DNA from: Neostapfia colusana | Taxonomy: Eukaryota; Streptophyta; Magnoliopsida; Poales; Poaceae | DNA: 64,000 nucleotides | NCBI GenBank assembly: GCA_030760725.1 | Contig: JASWHV010000011.1 | Coordinates: forward strand, 10,441,501-10,505,500 | Direction of reading: 5' to 3' | Shown here: positions 33,366 through 46,700 of the stretch, piece by piece | Numbering within the stretch: the first letter of the stretch is position 1 | Layout of the letters: each line of letters begins with the position of its first letter | Translations under genes and position numbers: made by a program | Notes under the pieces: generated by a model | The model's database searches: none | Seen by the model: only the letters and a program-made list of their open reading frames with translations | What the model was told of the DNA's origin: nothing

Positions 33366-33995
33366 ATGGCCGAAAGAGGAAAGGGTCGTGCTGCCAACCC
33401 CGCCAACAACAACGATGAGGCCGGCAACCCTCATATTTCTGGAGGACAAGACAGGGTTGGTCGCCATGAAGGAGTTGATCCATCCACCAAATGCTTGAAA
33501 ATCAGAATCAGCTCATCCAGAGTCTGACTCAAGTGGTGACCAACTTGCACCAAGCTCCACCTCCACAAGCTGCACCACGCCAACCAAGGTTGAGTGAGTT
33601 TCTAGGGACTCAACCTCCAAAGTTTGCAAGTGCTTCTGAACCTCTGGAGGCAGATGATTGGCTAAATACCATTGAAGAGCAAGATGAGGATCATACAATG
33701 CCAAGGATATCAGAGGGTGCTGTTTGCCTCTCACCAATTGCATGGACCTGCTGCTGATTGGTGGACTGCTTACGTGGCCGCCCATCATGACCCTGAGAAC
33801 ATCACTTGGGAAGAGTTCAAGCGTAGCTTCAGCAACCATTACATACCAAGGTGTGAACTTAAAAATAAGAGAAAGGAGTTCTTGGTGCTACAGCAAGGAA
33901 ACATGACGGTGAGGTAATACCTCACTAAATTCACCCAACCATCCCGATATGCACCACGGGACATATAGACTGATGAGCAGAAACAGGACTGCTTT
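33366..33995 (+). pseudogene. B2 gag N-terminal part, frameshifted
   Basis: ATG 33366 gives MAERGKGRAANPANNN. A missing C near 33480 shifts frame, and the core continues in another frame (FLGTQPPKFASASEPLEA). An extra base near 33670 shifts it again into HQLHGPAADWWTAY and WEEFKRSF. TAA at about 33915 and TAG at about 33966 follow. The lesions are defined by comparison with B1, which is unshifted at these points. Confidence 0.82.
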
Positions 33996-36900
33996 GTGGA
34001 AGGACTTACAGCGGAAATGCAGTGTGCAATGTCCTCCAACGAGTATGAAAGCTTCCAGAAGATGGTGGACAGAGCATTTGTTGTGGAAAGGAAGCTGAAG
34101 GCCTTGGAACATGAAAACAAGAGGAAGGCAGGATGGTCACACCAAGCCTCAGGTAGCAACACCCGCCCGCGTCTGATGCAGCAACCCGCAGGGCAGACGA
34201 GTCATGCTGCGGTACCCTACTCCACGCCGAGAGGGTACAACCCGAATTTCAGGCCTCCGTCAGCACCAACACAGCCACAACGTCAGTTTGTACAGCAGCC
34301 TTGCCCCGCATATCAGCCTCGACCAGCAGTACAAGGACCCCCGAACCAACCCCAAGACAACAAAGGTCAGGCACCTAAGGTCAGGGTGCAATGCTTTAAC
34401 TGTGGTGAAGTGGGGCACTATGCCCATAAGTGCCCAAAGAAGAAGCCCGTGCAGCCGCAACAGCAGAATGTGATGCGAGGACGGGTGAACCACGTCACCA
34501 TGGGGGAAGCGCAAGAGGCACCCGATGTGGTAGTTGGTAAGTTTCCTGCCAATTTACACATTGCAACCCTGTTGTTCGATTCTGGTGCTACCCACTCGTT
34601 CATTGCCCAAGGGATTGTTAAGAAGCATGATCTAGCAACAACACAAATGAACCATATGCTAGCAGTAAACTCTCCAGGTGGAGAAATAAGGACAAGACAA
34701 GTGTGTACCAAGGTGAATCTAGACATTAATGGGGTAGTATTTACTGCCAACCTCATAGTGATAGATTCACAAGGGATAGATATTATTTTGGGCATGGATT
34801 GGTTGACCAAACATAAGGGAATCATCCATTGTTCGACCAGAACGGTGGAACTAACCCACCCTAATGGCACAAGAGTAAAGTTTATAACAATACAAGAGCC
34901 TAGGAGGGACATTATATTAAATCAAGTTGAGGTGAAAGTGGAGGAGATCAGGATTATCAGGGAATATCCAGACGTTTTTCCGGAGGAGTTGCCAGGTATG
35001 CCCCCCGATCGAGAAGTGGAATTCGCAATTGAGCTAGTGCCTGGAACAGCTCCGATATACAAGAGACCTTATCGGATGGACTCCAAGCAGCTGGAAGAAC
35101 TCAAGGATCATTTAAGAGAATTGACAGGGAAGGGGTACATTCGTCCTAGTTCCTCACCGTGGGGAGCTCCAGTGATATTTGTGCCAAAGAAGGATGGGAC
35201 CCAAAGGCTATCCGTGGACTACCGTGTGTTGAATGAGGTAACCATCAAGAACAAGTACCCATTACCCCGCATCGAAGACTTGTTTGATAAGTTGAGGGGA
35301 GCTTGTGTGTTCTCTAAAATTGATCTCAGGTCGGGATACCACCAACTTAAGATAAGGCAAACTGATATTCCAAAGACAGCTTTCGTATCTCAGTATGGAC
35401 TGTATGAATACATCGTCATGCCTTTCGGGCTAACTAATGCCCTGGCATACTTCATGTATCTCATGAACAAGGTATTCATGGAATATCTGGACAAATTTGT
35501 GGTGGTTTTCATTGATGACATTCTCGTCTTTTCCAAAGATGAAGAAGAACATGAGAGGCATCTAAGGTTGGTGTTGCAGAAGCTGAGAGAACACCAACTA
35601 TATGCCAAGTTAAGCAAGCGTGAGTTTTGGTTGAAGAGAGTTCCCTTCTTAGGACATATAATCTCGGAGGGAGGAATCTCCGTAGACCACGCCAAGATCG
35701 AGGATGTACAGAAGTCGAAGACCCCTGAGAATGTCGGGGAAGTCCGAAGCTTCTTGGGATTGGCTGGGTATTATCGACGGTTTATCGAGGGTTTCTCCAA
35801 GATCTCGAGACCCCTCACCAAACTGTTGGAGAAGGGAGTGACATTCACATGGACGCCGCAGTGCGAGACAAGTTTCCATGAACTAAAGAAAAGATTGACA
35901 ACAGCCCCAGTGCTAGTTATGCCAGACATGCAGAAGAACTTTTCAGTATATTGCGATACTTCTGGAAACGGGTTGGGATGTGTTCTCATGCAAGAAGGGC
36001 ATGTCGTGGCTTATGCATCGCGGCAGCTCCGGAAACACGAGAAGAACTATCCTACACATGACCTAGAGCTAGCTGCAGTAGTACACGTGTTGAAGATTTG
36101 GCGGTATTACTTGATGGGGAAGAGGACAGAGATATATACGGATCATAAGAGCTTAAAGTACATTTTCACACAGCAAGATCTCAACCTCAGACAAAGGATA
36201 TGGTTAGAGCTAATCAACGAATTTGACGTGGGCATCAACTATCATCCTGGGAAAGCGAACGTCTTGGCAGATGCTTTAAGCCGGAAAGTGCAGGTTAACA
36301 GGTTGAGTTTGAAGGACATGCCTGCAGAGTTGAAGGAAGATGTTATAAAACTCAACCTATGTCTGGTGAATAGTGGTGAAGCCATCGCCATTGAAGTGGA
36401 CTCCACATTAGAGAAAGACATCCGCAATGGACAGAAGAATGACGAGAAGATACAAGAGATTAGAGAACTCATCAAGGAAAATAAAGCCCCTGGGTTCAGA
36501 GAGGATAAACAAGGTACGGTGTGGCACGGGAGAAGAATCTGTGTGCCTGAAGTGAAGGAGATCCGTGAATTCATTTTGAAGGAGGCTCACGATTCCGACT
36601 ATTCCATTCATCCTGGGAGTACAAAGATGTACCATGACCTCAAGAGCAGGTATTGGTGGTATGGCATGAAGCGAGATGTCGCGGAACATGTTGCCCTATG
36701 TGACACATGTCAGTTGGTGAAAGAAGAACATCAACGACCCGCGGGATTACTGCAACCACTCAAAGTGCCTGAATGGAAATGGAAAGAAATCGGTATGGAT
36801 TTCATAGTTGGACTACCCAGGACTCAATCAGGATATGATTCGATATGGGTCATCGTCGACAGACTAACCAAGGTAGCTCATTTCATCCCCGTGAAAGAAA

Positions 36901-37121
36901 GCTACAGCGGATCCAAATTGGCAGAATTATACATGTCAAGGATCGTGTGTTTCCATGGAGTGCCAAAGAAGATAGTGTCAGATCGAGGGACACAGTTCAC
37001 CTCAAGGTTCTGGCAGAAGTTGCATGAAACCATGGGAACTCATCTAATTTTAGTTCTGCCTATCATCCCCAGACTGACGGACAGACGGAAAGAACCAATC
37101 AGATCCTTGAGGATATGCTGA
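33996..37121 (+). pseudogene. B2 gag end-protease-RT-RNase H-integrase frame (1041 codons)
   Basis: This is the longest coding stretch of the window. Gag ends with zinc knuckle CFNCGEVGHYAHKC (residues 133-146). Protease has FDSGATHSF (catalytic D195) and ILGMDW. RT has FSKIDLRSGYHQ (D443), MPFGLTN and FIDD (residues 505-508). RNase H has YCDTSG (D654), HDLELAA and YTDHKS (D716). Integrase has zinc ligands H865, H872, C902 and C905, and catalytic D935 (GMDFIVGL) and D996 (VSDRGTQ). One base is missing near 37046, so the last 25 or so residues are out of frame and the third catalytic residue is lost from this frame. Each domain looks otherwise sound, but it lacks an intact gag start. Confidence 0.92.
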
Positions 37122-37833
37122 GAGCGTGTGCACTCAAAAACAATCGGAGTTGCGATAAGAACATACCGTATGCGGAGTTCTCCTATAACAACAGCTATCA
37201 GGCTAGTATGAGGATGTCACCATTTGAGGCTTTGTATGGGAGGAAGTGCAGAACTCCCCTATTATGGAACCAAACAGGGGAAAGTAAAGTGTTTGGGCCC
37301 GAGGTACTACAAGAAGCCGAGGCGAAAGTAAGGGAAATCCGCAAAACTTGAGGATAGCACAAACACGACAAAAGAGCTATGCCGATGTACGGAGAAGAGA
37401 GCTCGTTTTCAACGTGGGGGACTATGTTTATCTCAAGGTGTCCCCTATCCGAGAACTTCGTCGGTTCAAGGTGAAAGGGAAGTTATCACCTTGATACATC
37501 GGACCCTTTCAAGTTCTGGAGAGGAAAGGTGAAGTGGCATATCAACTAGAACTACCGGATCGCCTATCGGATGGGCATGATGTATTCCATGTGTCACAGC
37601 TCAAGAAATGTCTAAGGACTCCTGAAGAGATGTTACCCATGAATGAGGTTGACGTACGAGAGGATCTGTCTTATGCCGAGCAACCAGTCAAGATTTTAAA
37701 GACAATGGAACGCCTCACAAGAAATAAAAGAATCCGGATGTGCAAGGTGCAGTGGAAACATCACACGGAAGAGGAAGCCACATGGGAGCGAGAAGACGAG
37801 CTTAAGGCACAGTTTCCGGAATTGTTTTCCTAG
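37047..37833 (+). pseudogene. B2 integrase C-terminal part and chromodomain-like tail
   Basis: After the frameshift the integrase continues with TDGQTERTNQILED (third catalytic residue), FEALYGRKCRTP and EVLQEAEAKVREI. A one-base loss near 37345 and a TGA at about 37494 (CGA in B1) follow. From about 37534 the frame runs open through HDVFHVSQLKKCL, AEQPVKILKTMERLTRNK, CKVQWKHHTEEEATWERED and FPELFS to the stop at 37833. The tail matches B1 and is the chromodomain-like region that in chromoviruses reads histone methylation. Confidence 0.85.
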
Positions 37834-37858
37834 AACCACCAATATCGAGGACGAGATT

Positions 37859-37878
37859 TCTTTTAAGGGGGGTAGAGC
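37859..37878 (+). promoter_or_regulatory. B2 polypurine tract
   Basis: CTTTTAAGGGGGGTAGAGC directly precedes the 3' LTR. Confidence 0.85.
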
Positions 37879-40800
37879 TGTAACACCCAAAAATCCTGTT
37901 AAGAGGGGAATTTAAAAATTTTTGGACGTGTTGCATGTGGTGCAGAAATTCAAATTCAAAATGGAATTCAAATTCAAATCAAAACAGAAAAGAAAAAGAA
38001 AAAAACAAAACAAAACCCCCGGCCAGTTGGCCGAAACCCACCAGCCGGCCCACCCACCCCCGTGCCAGCCCGCAGCCGCGCGCTCCCCTCTCCCTCTCAC
38101 TGACACACGGGGCCCGCGTGTCATCTCTGACCTCCCGCTGGCGCCAACCGCCGGACTCTTCCGTGCGCGCCCGATCGCAACTAACCCGGAATTCCGCGTC
38201 CCCAGCCTGACTCCCGGTCCCGGACGACTCCGGCTTGATCTAAACAAACACGCCGCCCTCCCTCGTCTATAAAAACGCCGGCATCGCCCCGTTTTTTCCC
38301 CACGATCGGCTGCTTTTCCTCCCGGTGAGAACCAGAGCTTCTCCGGCTGTTTTCTCTCGATCTTCTCTCGGGATTTCTGATATAACGCGCCGAGCTTGTT
38401 CCACCGCCTCCGGGGAATCATGCAGGTGCAGAAAACTTGGTGGTTTGCGCTCTAGGCACAGCTCCGACGAGCACCGCAGCGATTCCATCTCGGACCTCGA
38501 CGCCGACCGCCTTCCAGGACCTCCGAGCTCAAGAAAAAACCCGAGGTGAGATCCCCGACCTCCCCTCTACCGATCTACGCAATGAAATCCCAGTTTTAGT
38601 AAGTATAGACGAAGATCCGAAGTTTTCTGGCGAGATCGCCGCCTTCCGCCGCCGCGCGCCGCCGGGCAGCGCCGCCCGCGCACGGTCAGGGCGACGTGGC
38701 CGCTTGTGCGCCATCTATTTTAATTCGCACGGTAGAATTGAAACCCCCGCGTACCGGTTCGACGTTATAATCTCAGCCGTCTGTTTTAAATCGGACGGTC
38801 CACGTCAGCCCCGCGTTATAAAGGACGGGATTCTTACGCGCTACCCCCTGGGGATCTCGGAAAACACGAGCTAGCCACGGAAACTTCTGATCTAGCCCCT
38901 GGAACATCAGAAATTCATGTAAATTCAATTAAAAATCAGTTTTAGCCCCCTGGACTTAATAAAAATTAGGAAAACCCCTCTGTTATGTGTAGTTAGACCC
39001 CTGGAAATTTATGAAATAATATAATAGACCCTATAGTGGGCTGATTTTACTTTTTAACCCTATATGATATTAAATTTAGGAAATTGAATATGTGATTAGG
39101 ATTTAAATCTAAAAAGGTGAGGCAAACACATTGCAAATTTAAATTTAAACTCTCCTAGCACTTGGAAAACTTTAGAATGAGTTAAAAGTAGATTTTAAGC
39201 TGAAATGAATCTGTCTAATTGATTGTTCACATTTATTAGTTGTAGGGACACATTTTTAGGTTAGAAATAATTCTGAAAATTGGTAAAATAAATTTAAATT
39301 AGTTCACATCAGAGGAGAAGTTCCAAAATATATTATTTAATATTTTAGATCAGAACCTATTCTGTTTAGATGATAAGCCCTACTATTTAATATTAAAATT
39401 TACTTTTAGGCATGGAAAATAAATCTGGAAAATATAGGAAAATAGGTGTGCATGACTAGAAAATGATAAATGAAGTCTCCCAATCCAAAGACTTCAGTTT
39501 AGGATTGGTAGAAGATCTGAAAACCCATTTGGAGTAGGAAGGTATCTTCCATGCAAACTTGGTAGTTAAGAAGTATATTAATTAAATATAAAGAATTTGT
39601 TCAAATTGAAAATTCATATATAGTGTGCAAACAGAAATCTTAAATACAAAAGTTAGAAATCATATACATATGTTTAAAAGTGCATGAAGGCTAAAAATCA
39701 ACACATCTAGAGTAACCACAACATTTAGAAATGTGAATGACTATCATATATATGTATATGTGGATTGAAAGTGTGAACTATGTCTTATGGATTGTTGTTG
39801 TCTTTTGCTATGTGTGTTGACATGAGTAGAACCTGCCCCAAAGCAAGTTCTTCCCTTCCAAGATCAGGACTATCCATTCCCAGAGCAGCAAGAAGAAGGC
39901 AAGTGTCCTTGACCACTTTGATCATATGCTAGGATGTGTAGATAGAATTATTTGCATTGTCAATTGAAATATGAAACCCATGCTAGGAAGTTTCTCTAGA
40001 ATTGCATTATCTTGTTTCCTTGTAGCTTGGGTTGGGATTTGTTTCATTATGTCATTCATTCATATTACTTATGCTTAGCCATGCTTAGAATGGGATAATT
40101 AGGATATGAGATCATCAATTTGTTTACCTTTATCTTGAATGAGATATTATGAGTTATGTAGAGGTAGGGATCGAGGCAAGTTGGATGATTTGGTTGGTGT
40201 TGTGTGCACGAGACTCGGGTTTGTGTTTAGTGCTTGCCTGGATCCTAAGGACCGGTTCATGGAGCATGTAACCTGGCATTACCGTGACAACCACATGCTG
40301 AGATGGGGCAGCTTGGCCAATTAATTAGGTGTATCCCCGGCGTAGTATGGGTGTGTTGGATGGTGCGTGGAATAGGTGTCAGCTGGACTACCATATGAAC
40401 CGCAAGGCTCAAGAGGGGGCCACTGCAGCGGGGTTGGAGCCTCTTGTATGCTGTTAGGGGTGAAATGTCAGTGGGCCCACGCTCGTCGGGAATCCCTTTG
40501 TAAAGGCTTCATAGTGATCTCCTGGCTACACACCTGTTATGGTTATTTGATTATGATGATGGGATGGGAGATTGGGACCATTTCACCTATCCAGTAATGT
40601 AGGTGCTTAATAAGCTAAGGTGATAGGTATTAATTGCGTAGTGCTTTAACCATGAGTTCAACCTCCCCTTGTTCTAGCCATGCATTACATAACTTTCCCA
40701 CACTTGCTGAGTACCAACGGTACTCAATCTTGCATATTTGTTGGTTTAAATTGCTGCTCAGGTCAAGGGGATGATGTGGTGTTCAAAGATCAAGACTTCG

Positions 40801-41068
40801 GACCCGAAGAAGGATTCTAGGTTCATGGAGTTCCCCGGGCAACGCCTGTGACGGAGCCCACAAGAATAAATTTTCCGCTGCTATTTTATTTACACGTTAT
40901 GAACTTATTATCGTCCATCGAGACATATGCTATGTAAGACTTATTTATATTCGACACCTGGCTTGTAATAAATGATGCTTCACTATTTGTCATCACATGT
41001 ATGAGAAAATGATCCTGGCATACATGTGATACTCACTCGGTTGTTCTTCGGAGAAACCGGGTGTGACA
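37879..41068 (+). repeat. B2 3' LTR
   Basis: The LTR is 3190 bp, TGTAACACCC...GTGTGACA. TATA is at 38268-38275 and a perfect hairpin at 40709-40725. About 232 bp equivalent to 31251-31482 are missing at the junction ACACACCTG/TTATGG, which removes the three palindromes. Target copy AAACA follows. Confidence 0.94.
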
Positions 41069-41073
41069 AAACA

Positions 41074-42112
41074 CGTCGTGCACGTCGAGAGGTGCGTTGG
41101 CAGCTCTAGTTGATAGGCTATCTCTCCCCTCTTGCCAAAAATCTTGAATGGGCCGATATAGAGAGGTGCTAACTTGCTTTTGACGTTGAACCATCGTTGG
41201 CCTAATATAGGCGATACCTTAAGATACACGAAGTCTCCCACTTCGAAGGTCAATCTTCTTCGCCTATTGTCCGCATAACCTTTTGTCGTGACTGAGTAGC
41301 CTTCAAGTTTTCTCATATCGTTTGGACTTGTTTTTGGGTGTCTTGCAGTACTTCGGATCCAAACACTTGGCTTTCTCCAGTCTCATTCCAAAACAGCGGC
41401 ATTATACACCGTCTACCATACAATGCTTCGAAAGGTGACATCTTCAAGCTGGCTTGATAGCGGTTGTTGTACGAGAATTCAGCATATGGCAAGCTCCTAT
41501 CCAACTACGCCCATGTTTCAAGGCGCAAGCTCTTAACATGTCTTCCAGAATCTGATTTGTCCTCTCTGTTTGCCCGTCGGTTTGCAGGTGATAAGAGGAG
41601 CTGAAATTCAGTCGTGTACCCATGGCTTCATGCAGCTTCTTCCAGAACCTAGAGGTAAATTGAGAACCCCGATCTGAAACTATCCTCTTTCGAACTCCAT
41701 GGCGGCACATGATTTTCTCCATATACAGCTAGGCTAGTTGTGCGACGCGGTACATGGTTCTAACAGGAAGGAAATGGGCTGTTTTCATCAACCGGTCCAC
41801 AATAACCCAAATAGAGTCGTAACCCGACTGAGTACGTGGCAGTCCGACTATGAAATCCATGCTGATGTCTTCCCACTTCCACTCGGGTACTTTCAATGGC
41901 TGCAACAATCCAGCGGGTTTTTGATATTCTGCCTTCACTCGTTGGCACATGTCGCATAAGGAAACATATTCTGATATGTCCCTTTTCATACCATTCCACC
42001 AATAGCAAGTTTTCAGGTCATTGTACATCTTTGTACAGCCGGGATGTATGGAATAAGGTGAGTCATGTGCCTCCTTTAATATCGTGTCGCGGATGTGCTT
42101 CATGTTAGGCAC
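41074..42112 (-). pseudogene. Element D integrase
   Basis: Read from the right, the zinc site is EAHDSPYSIHP and CDMC. The catalytic core has SMDFIVGLP, IVSDRGSQF and TDGQTERTNQ, followed by FEALYGRRC and FEVGDFVYLKVSP. Breaks are TAG near 41728 (VAQLA/stop/LYMEKI), a frameshift near 41500 (DRSLPYAEF displaced), a stop near 41313 and a shift near 41095 before the B2 insertion. The protein continues across B2 at 28598. Confidence 0.85.
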
Positions 42113-43777
42113 ACAAATCTTTTTCTCTAACCAAAGTATGCCTTGTCTTCCTTGAAATCCTTTTCTATGCCTTGTCGGATTCTTTCCTTGATTTCCTTGA
42201 TTTTCTCATCCGTTTCTTGGCCATCTCGTATCTCTTGTTCCAGCGAGAAGTTCAGTTCTATTGCCTACATATCGTTCAAGAAACCGAGACGTAACCGTTC
42301 AAACTCCTTGCGCAGCTCGGGTGGCAGCTCCCGAACCGTGAGTTGGTGACATGCTCCCTTTCGGCTCAATGCATCAGCTACTACATTGGCCTTTCTGCGG
42401 TGATAGTTGATTCCAACATCATAATCCTTGATAAGTTCCAACCATCGATGTTGCCTCAAATTCAGATCCGTTTGCGTGAATATATACTTGAGGCTTTTGT
42501 GATCCGTATAGATCTTCACATCGGTGGCCAAGGATATAATGCCTCCAAATCTTCAAGGCATGTACCACGGCTGCAAGTTCCAAGTCATGTGTGGGGTAAT
42601 TCAGCTCATGTTTCTTTAGTTTTCTCAATGCATAGTCTACCACTTGTCCTTCTTGCATGAGCACACATCCAAGCCCTTGTCTTTATGCGTCACAATATAT
42701 GTCAAAGCTCTTGCTCACGTACGGCAATACCAAAACCGGCACCGTTGTTAATCTCTTCTTTATTTCTTCAAAGATTTCTTGACACGCTGGTGTCCACTAA
42801 AATGCTTTCCCCTTCATTAGCAATTCAGTCATAGGCTTCGCTATTTTGGAGAAATCCTTGATGAACCTGCGGTAGTATCCAGCCATCCCAAGGAAACTCC
42901 GAATATCTCTCATATTCTGCGGTTGGTTCCACTTCAGAACATCTCCCACTTTTCCGGGATCAATCGATACTCCTCCCTCGGAAATGATGTGGCCTAGGAA
43001 CAATATCTGTTTTATCCAAAATTGACATTTGCTGAACTTAGCATACAATTGATGCTCTCGCAGTTTCTGCAATGTTAACCACAAGTGTTCTTCGTGTTCT
43101 TCCTCGCTCTTTGAATACACCATGATATCGTCAATAAATACCACGACAAACTTGTCCAAGTACTCCATGAAGACCTTATTCATGAGGTACATAAAGTATA
43201 CGGGTGCATTCGTTAACCCAAAAGACATAACGGTATACTCATACGAACCATACCGTGTTCGAAATGCGGTCTTGGGTATGTCGGAGGGCTTAATCCTCAG
43301 CTGGAAATATCCCAACCCAAGATCAATCTTGGACAAAATTCGGGCACCATTCATTTGGTGAACAGGTCCTCTATATGGCGCAGCCGGTATTTATTCTTGA
43401 CCGTTACCTCATTGAGAGAGCTATAATCCACACACATCCTTTGGGTCCCATCCTTCTTGTCTACGAAGAGCACGGGGGCTCCCCATGGTGATGAGCTTGG
43501 GCGTATAAAACCATTTCTAGCTGCTCCTGAATTTGCTTCTTGAGCTCCACTAGTTCATTAGCGGGCATCCTATATGGCCTCTTCGCTATAGGTGCAGTTC
43601 CGAGTACTAAATCAATGGCAAATTCAATGTCCCGGTCAGGTGGCATACCTGGATGTTCTTCCGGGAACACATCTGAATATTCTTGAACCACCGGAATGCT
43701 TTCCAATGTCGCTTCTTCGACGTGGTTCAGCACTGCCTTCTTGGTTGCCGGTTGGGCTGCCTTGAACTCAATACGAG
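42113..43777 (-). pseudogene. Element D reverse transcriptase-RNase H
   Basis: From 43777 downwards: YSDVFPEEHPGMPPDRDIEF and RPYRMPANEL, then a frameshift near 43510, CVDY and SLNEVTVKNKY. After these come ILSKIDLGLGYFQ, MSFGLTNAPVY (P of MPFG changed to S), catalytic FIDD near 43124-43138 and FLGHIISEGG. TAG at 42797-42799 and further lesions lead into VLMQEGQVVDY, HDLELAAVV, another frameshift near 42530 and IYTDHKSLKYIFTQ. The protease and gag are cut off by C2. Confidence 0.85.
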
Positions 43778-46700
43778 TGTGAAATCCCAAAACTCAAGCA
43801 AGTGGAGCTACAAGTCACACCGAGAAAACGAGAGGGAATTTAAACTTTTGAATTTAAAGGTGTGAGCTCCAAGCCTAAACTTGAACTTGCAAAAATTCCC
43901 GAACACGGAGATCTAAAGCTATCATTTGGTTCTCCACACATCCAATAATAGCCAGGCAAATTTTCAGAGCATTTGAAAAGGATTTCCTATTTGTTGGAAT
44001 TTAAACGGGAGAAAATTCAAATTTGAATTTAAATCTCAGTTTCAAATTCCGACTTCACCGAAATTCAAATTTGAGTGCACCGTTGTTTTGCTCACATTTC
44101 TTTTAGCCTACCCTCCGAGTTTGATCAAATTTGGAGCTCGTTTGCTATTTTAAAGGGAATTAGGGATAAGAGGGGAGAAATGGGGCCCACATGTCAGTAG
44201 ACTTAACCCTCAAGTCTTCTGTTTTTCGCTCAGACCGCACGCACGCGCCACACCTCCGACTTTCAGCGCCTACCAACGTACTCCCGATGCCACCTCCTGC
44301 TGGATCGTCCTTTACTTGTTCTGATCGCCACAGCGAGTGCAGCAACGTCGTTTTGCTTCTCTCAGCCGAGCACCAGCTCCCTGTTTTTCCTCCCGAGCAG
44401 AACCCTGCCGCTCTTCTTCTCCGCATCGCACAGCAAGCACCGGAGCCCGATTGCTTGAGCCCCCAACAGCAAAGAGCTGCGCCCAAGGGTGCTCTAGCCG
44501 GCCAGCAACTTTCCCCCACGGCCCTGAGCTCGTTAGCACCGGAAATCAGCAAAGAATCTGCAGCTCTCGGGTAAACGCTGAAAAACCGGAACTGATCATC
44601 ATGGGCAGCCCAAAACAGAAGTGATCACGCCCAAGCAAGCCACCCCATCGGTGCACCTACAAGCCTAGTTGCTCACCTCCGAAGCTCAGCCCTAGCCATT
44701 GATCACAGAGGGAGAATTTCAAGTTTTTCTTCAGGGCGGCCGAAACTGACCTTGAGGTAAGGAATTGCAAAATTCGTTCTCAATTCGTGTTGGTTGTGTT
44801 TCAAACTTCGCACACAAGTTCTTAACTGCCTAGCACACCTCCTCCACCGATTTTAGACTGAGAAAAGCAAGGAATTCGAGTTCTTTTCGAGGGTATACCG
44901 CTGGACCATATCGGGCGCACGGTGCCGATAGGTTTAGAGCTCTCCCCGGCTTGTTTAGACCTCATGTCGGTATTCTACACGATTCCCTGGTGCTTTAGAG
45001 CCCAATAAACGACCATTTGGTGGAGAATTTACCGTGCACGACCTCGCCGGAGCCCTAGGGTTTGCTGTTGCCGGTGCGCCTCATTTTCCGGCAAGTTTCA
45101 GCCGCCGGTGACCTCACCAACGTGTTCAGCATGGGGGAAAATAGGGGGGCGGTCAGCAGGGGATCCGGAGGTGGCTGGGAATTGCCTTTCCGGCGACCTT
45201 GCCGGAGGGAGCCGCCACTGCTCCGTTTGGTGCGAGGCTGGAGGTTAGGAATGACGAGTGAGACCCACTGTCGGCATTTAAACATTTTCCAGATTTTCCT
45301 AATTCGGTTCAAACTTTGGAGAGCCATAACTTTGTGCAGGAACCTCCACAATTGTGAAATAAATTTTGTTGGATTCCTCTCAAAGAGTACTATCCAGAGG
45401 TGCAGCCCAATATTTATGAAAAACTCTGGATTTAGCTCATTAATTCATTTATATAAAAATTGTAGGAATTTTTACAGGAGTTCTGGTTATTGGAAAATTC
45501 CCAAATTTGGACAGGACAATCTTCCAGAAATCCTTGAACTCTAGTAAAATTTTCAGAGGCATTGGACTTCATTTGCTTGGATAAATGTTGATTCAATCTT
45601 GTATGTCTATGAAAATTAGAAAAAATAACAGAATGATTTTCAGATTTTAGCCCCAACTTCTAAATTCCATATCTAGGTGTAGGAAGCTCCAAAAATGATT
45701 AAACCAAGTCCTATGGACTCATGAGACTCTAAAGTTCCTGAAATACCAAATTTGGAGCATAACAAGGCACTATAATTGCCATAGGATTTCAGACAAGCCA
45801 AATAGTAAGAAAATTCCCTAGGCCACATCTTCCATCAACTTTGTCTGAAATTTTGAAAGCCATACCTCTGTATGATCTATGGACCACTGTAAAAATTTAA
45901 GAGCAAGTTGAGATCATCTTCTCCAGTTTTCTGCCAATCATGTCCAGCTTCATATTCATGTCCAATAGCTATTTCTTTGAACTTTATTTCAAAGACCTCC
46001 ATTGATCCAAAATGATTCTTCCTCTGTCCAACACATAACCAGAACCCAAATCTCGAGTCTTAGTTAGTTTAAATCATTCTTAAGTCATAACACACATTTG
46101 TTTTATAATTCATATACTCGCAACATAAAACTGTGCATGTTCATATCGGTAGGAAAAACGACAAAGGAGCTCGACGAGGAATTCGACTCAGAACAGAAAC
46201 TTGAAGCTTTACTCGTCGCAAAGCTACTGACTTTAAGTAGAAATAAACCTGCAGCAACATAAGGCAAGCCCCGGTTTGCATTTAACAACTTTTTAGTTAT
46301 ATTTTGCTTTGTATCACTTTTATGGGTCTAGTATGTATTCTGCGTTAGGTCAAGGTGATTGATACTCCAAATGCATAGCCCACAAACCCTTGGATTACAG
46401 GGTAGAATAGGTTACCTTCGTGTAATTTCTGCTAGGCTAAAGTTGTATAGGATGCGGTACAAGTCGGGTAGTTGGAAGCTACCCGCGAGTTTAGAATGTG
46501 GGTACAGCAGGGTATGATTCTAGAAAATGAAAGTTCTGGGGTGGAAAATGAGACCAAGCAGAGAGTAGGAGCAGCAGGACGTTGGGCCTGTGTGGCTGTA
46601 GCTCTGTTTGTGTTGGTTAAGGACCGATGCATATGCCGCCCTGCTGAGCAAGTTTGAACAGTACCGGATGCATATCGGATATATGGGACCCAAAAAACCG

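Larger units (their letters stand above)
28599..41068 (+). mobile_element. Ty3/gypsy element B2, complete structure
   Basis: A 12.5-kb element of the same family as B1 is flanked by perfect target duplication AAACA (28594-28598 and 41069-41073). It is inserted in the integrase-coding region of element D. It has both LTRs, primer-binding site, ORF0, gag-pol and polypurine tract. One frame of 1041 codons survives, covering the end of gag to the second integrase catalytic residue. Small frameshifts and stops elsewhere disable it. Confidence 0.95.
25473..43777 (-). mobile_element. Ty3/gypsy element D, partial (minus strand)
   Basis: A B-related element lies on the minus strand: 3' LTR (25473-28303), polypurine tract, integrase, RNase H and RT. 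It is interrupted by B2 (28599-41068) and truncated at 43777 by C2. One possible target copy is CATTA at 25468-25472; the other end is outside the window. The coding region is heavily broken (several stops and at least three frameshifts). It is older than the B2 and C2 insertions it carries. Confidence 0.85.

Noticed and set aside
44160..44624. Four overlapping frames of 75-130 codons in the C2 LTR
   Set aside because: Both strands are open at once, with no similarity between C copies at the protein level; compositional.
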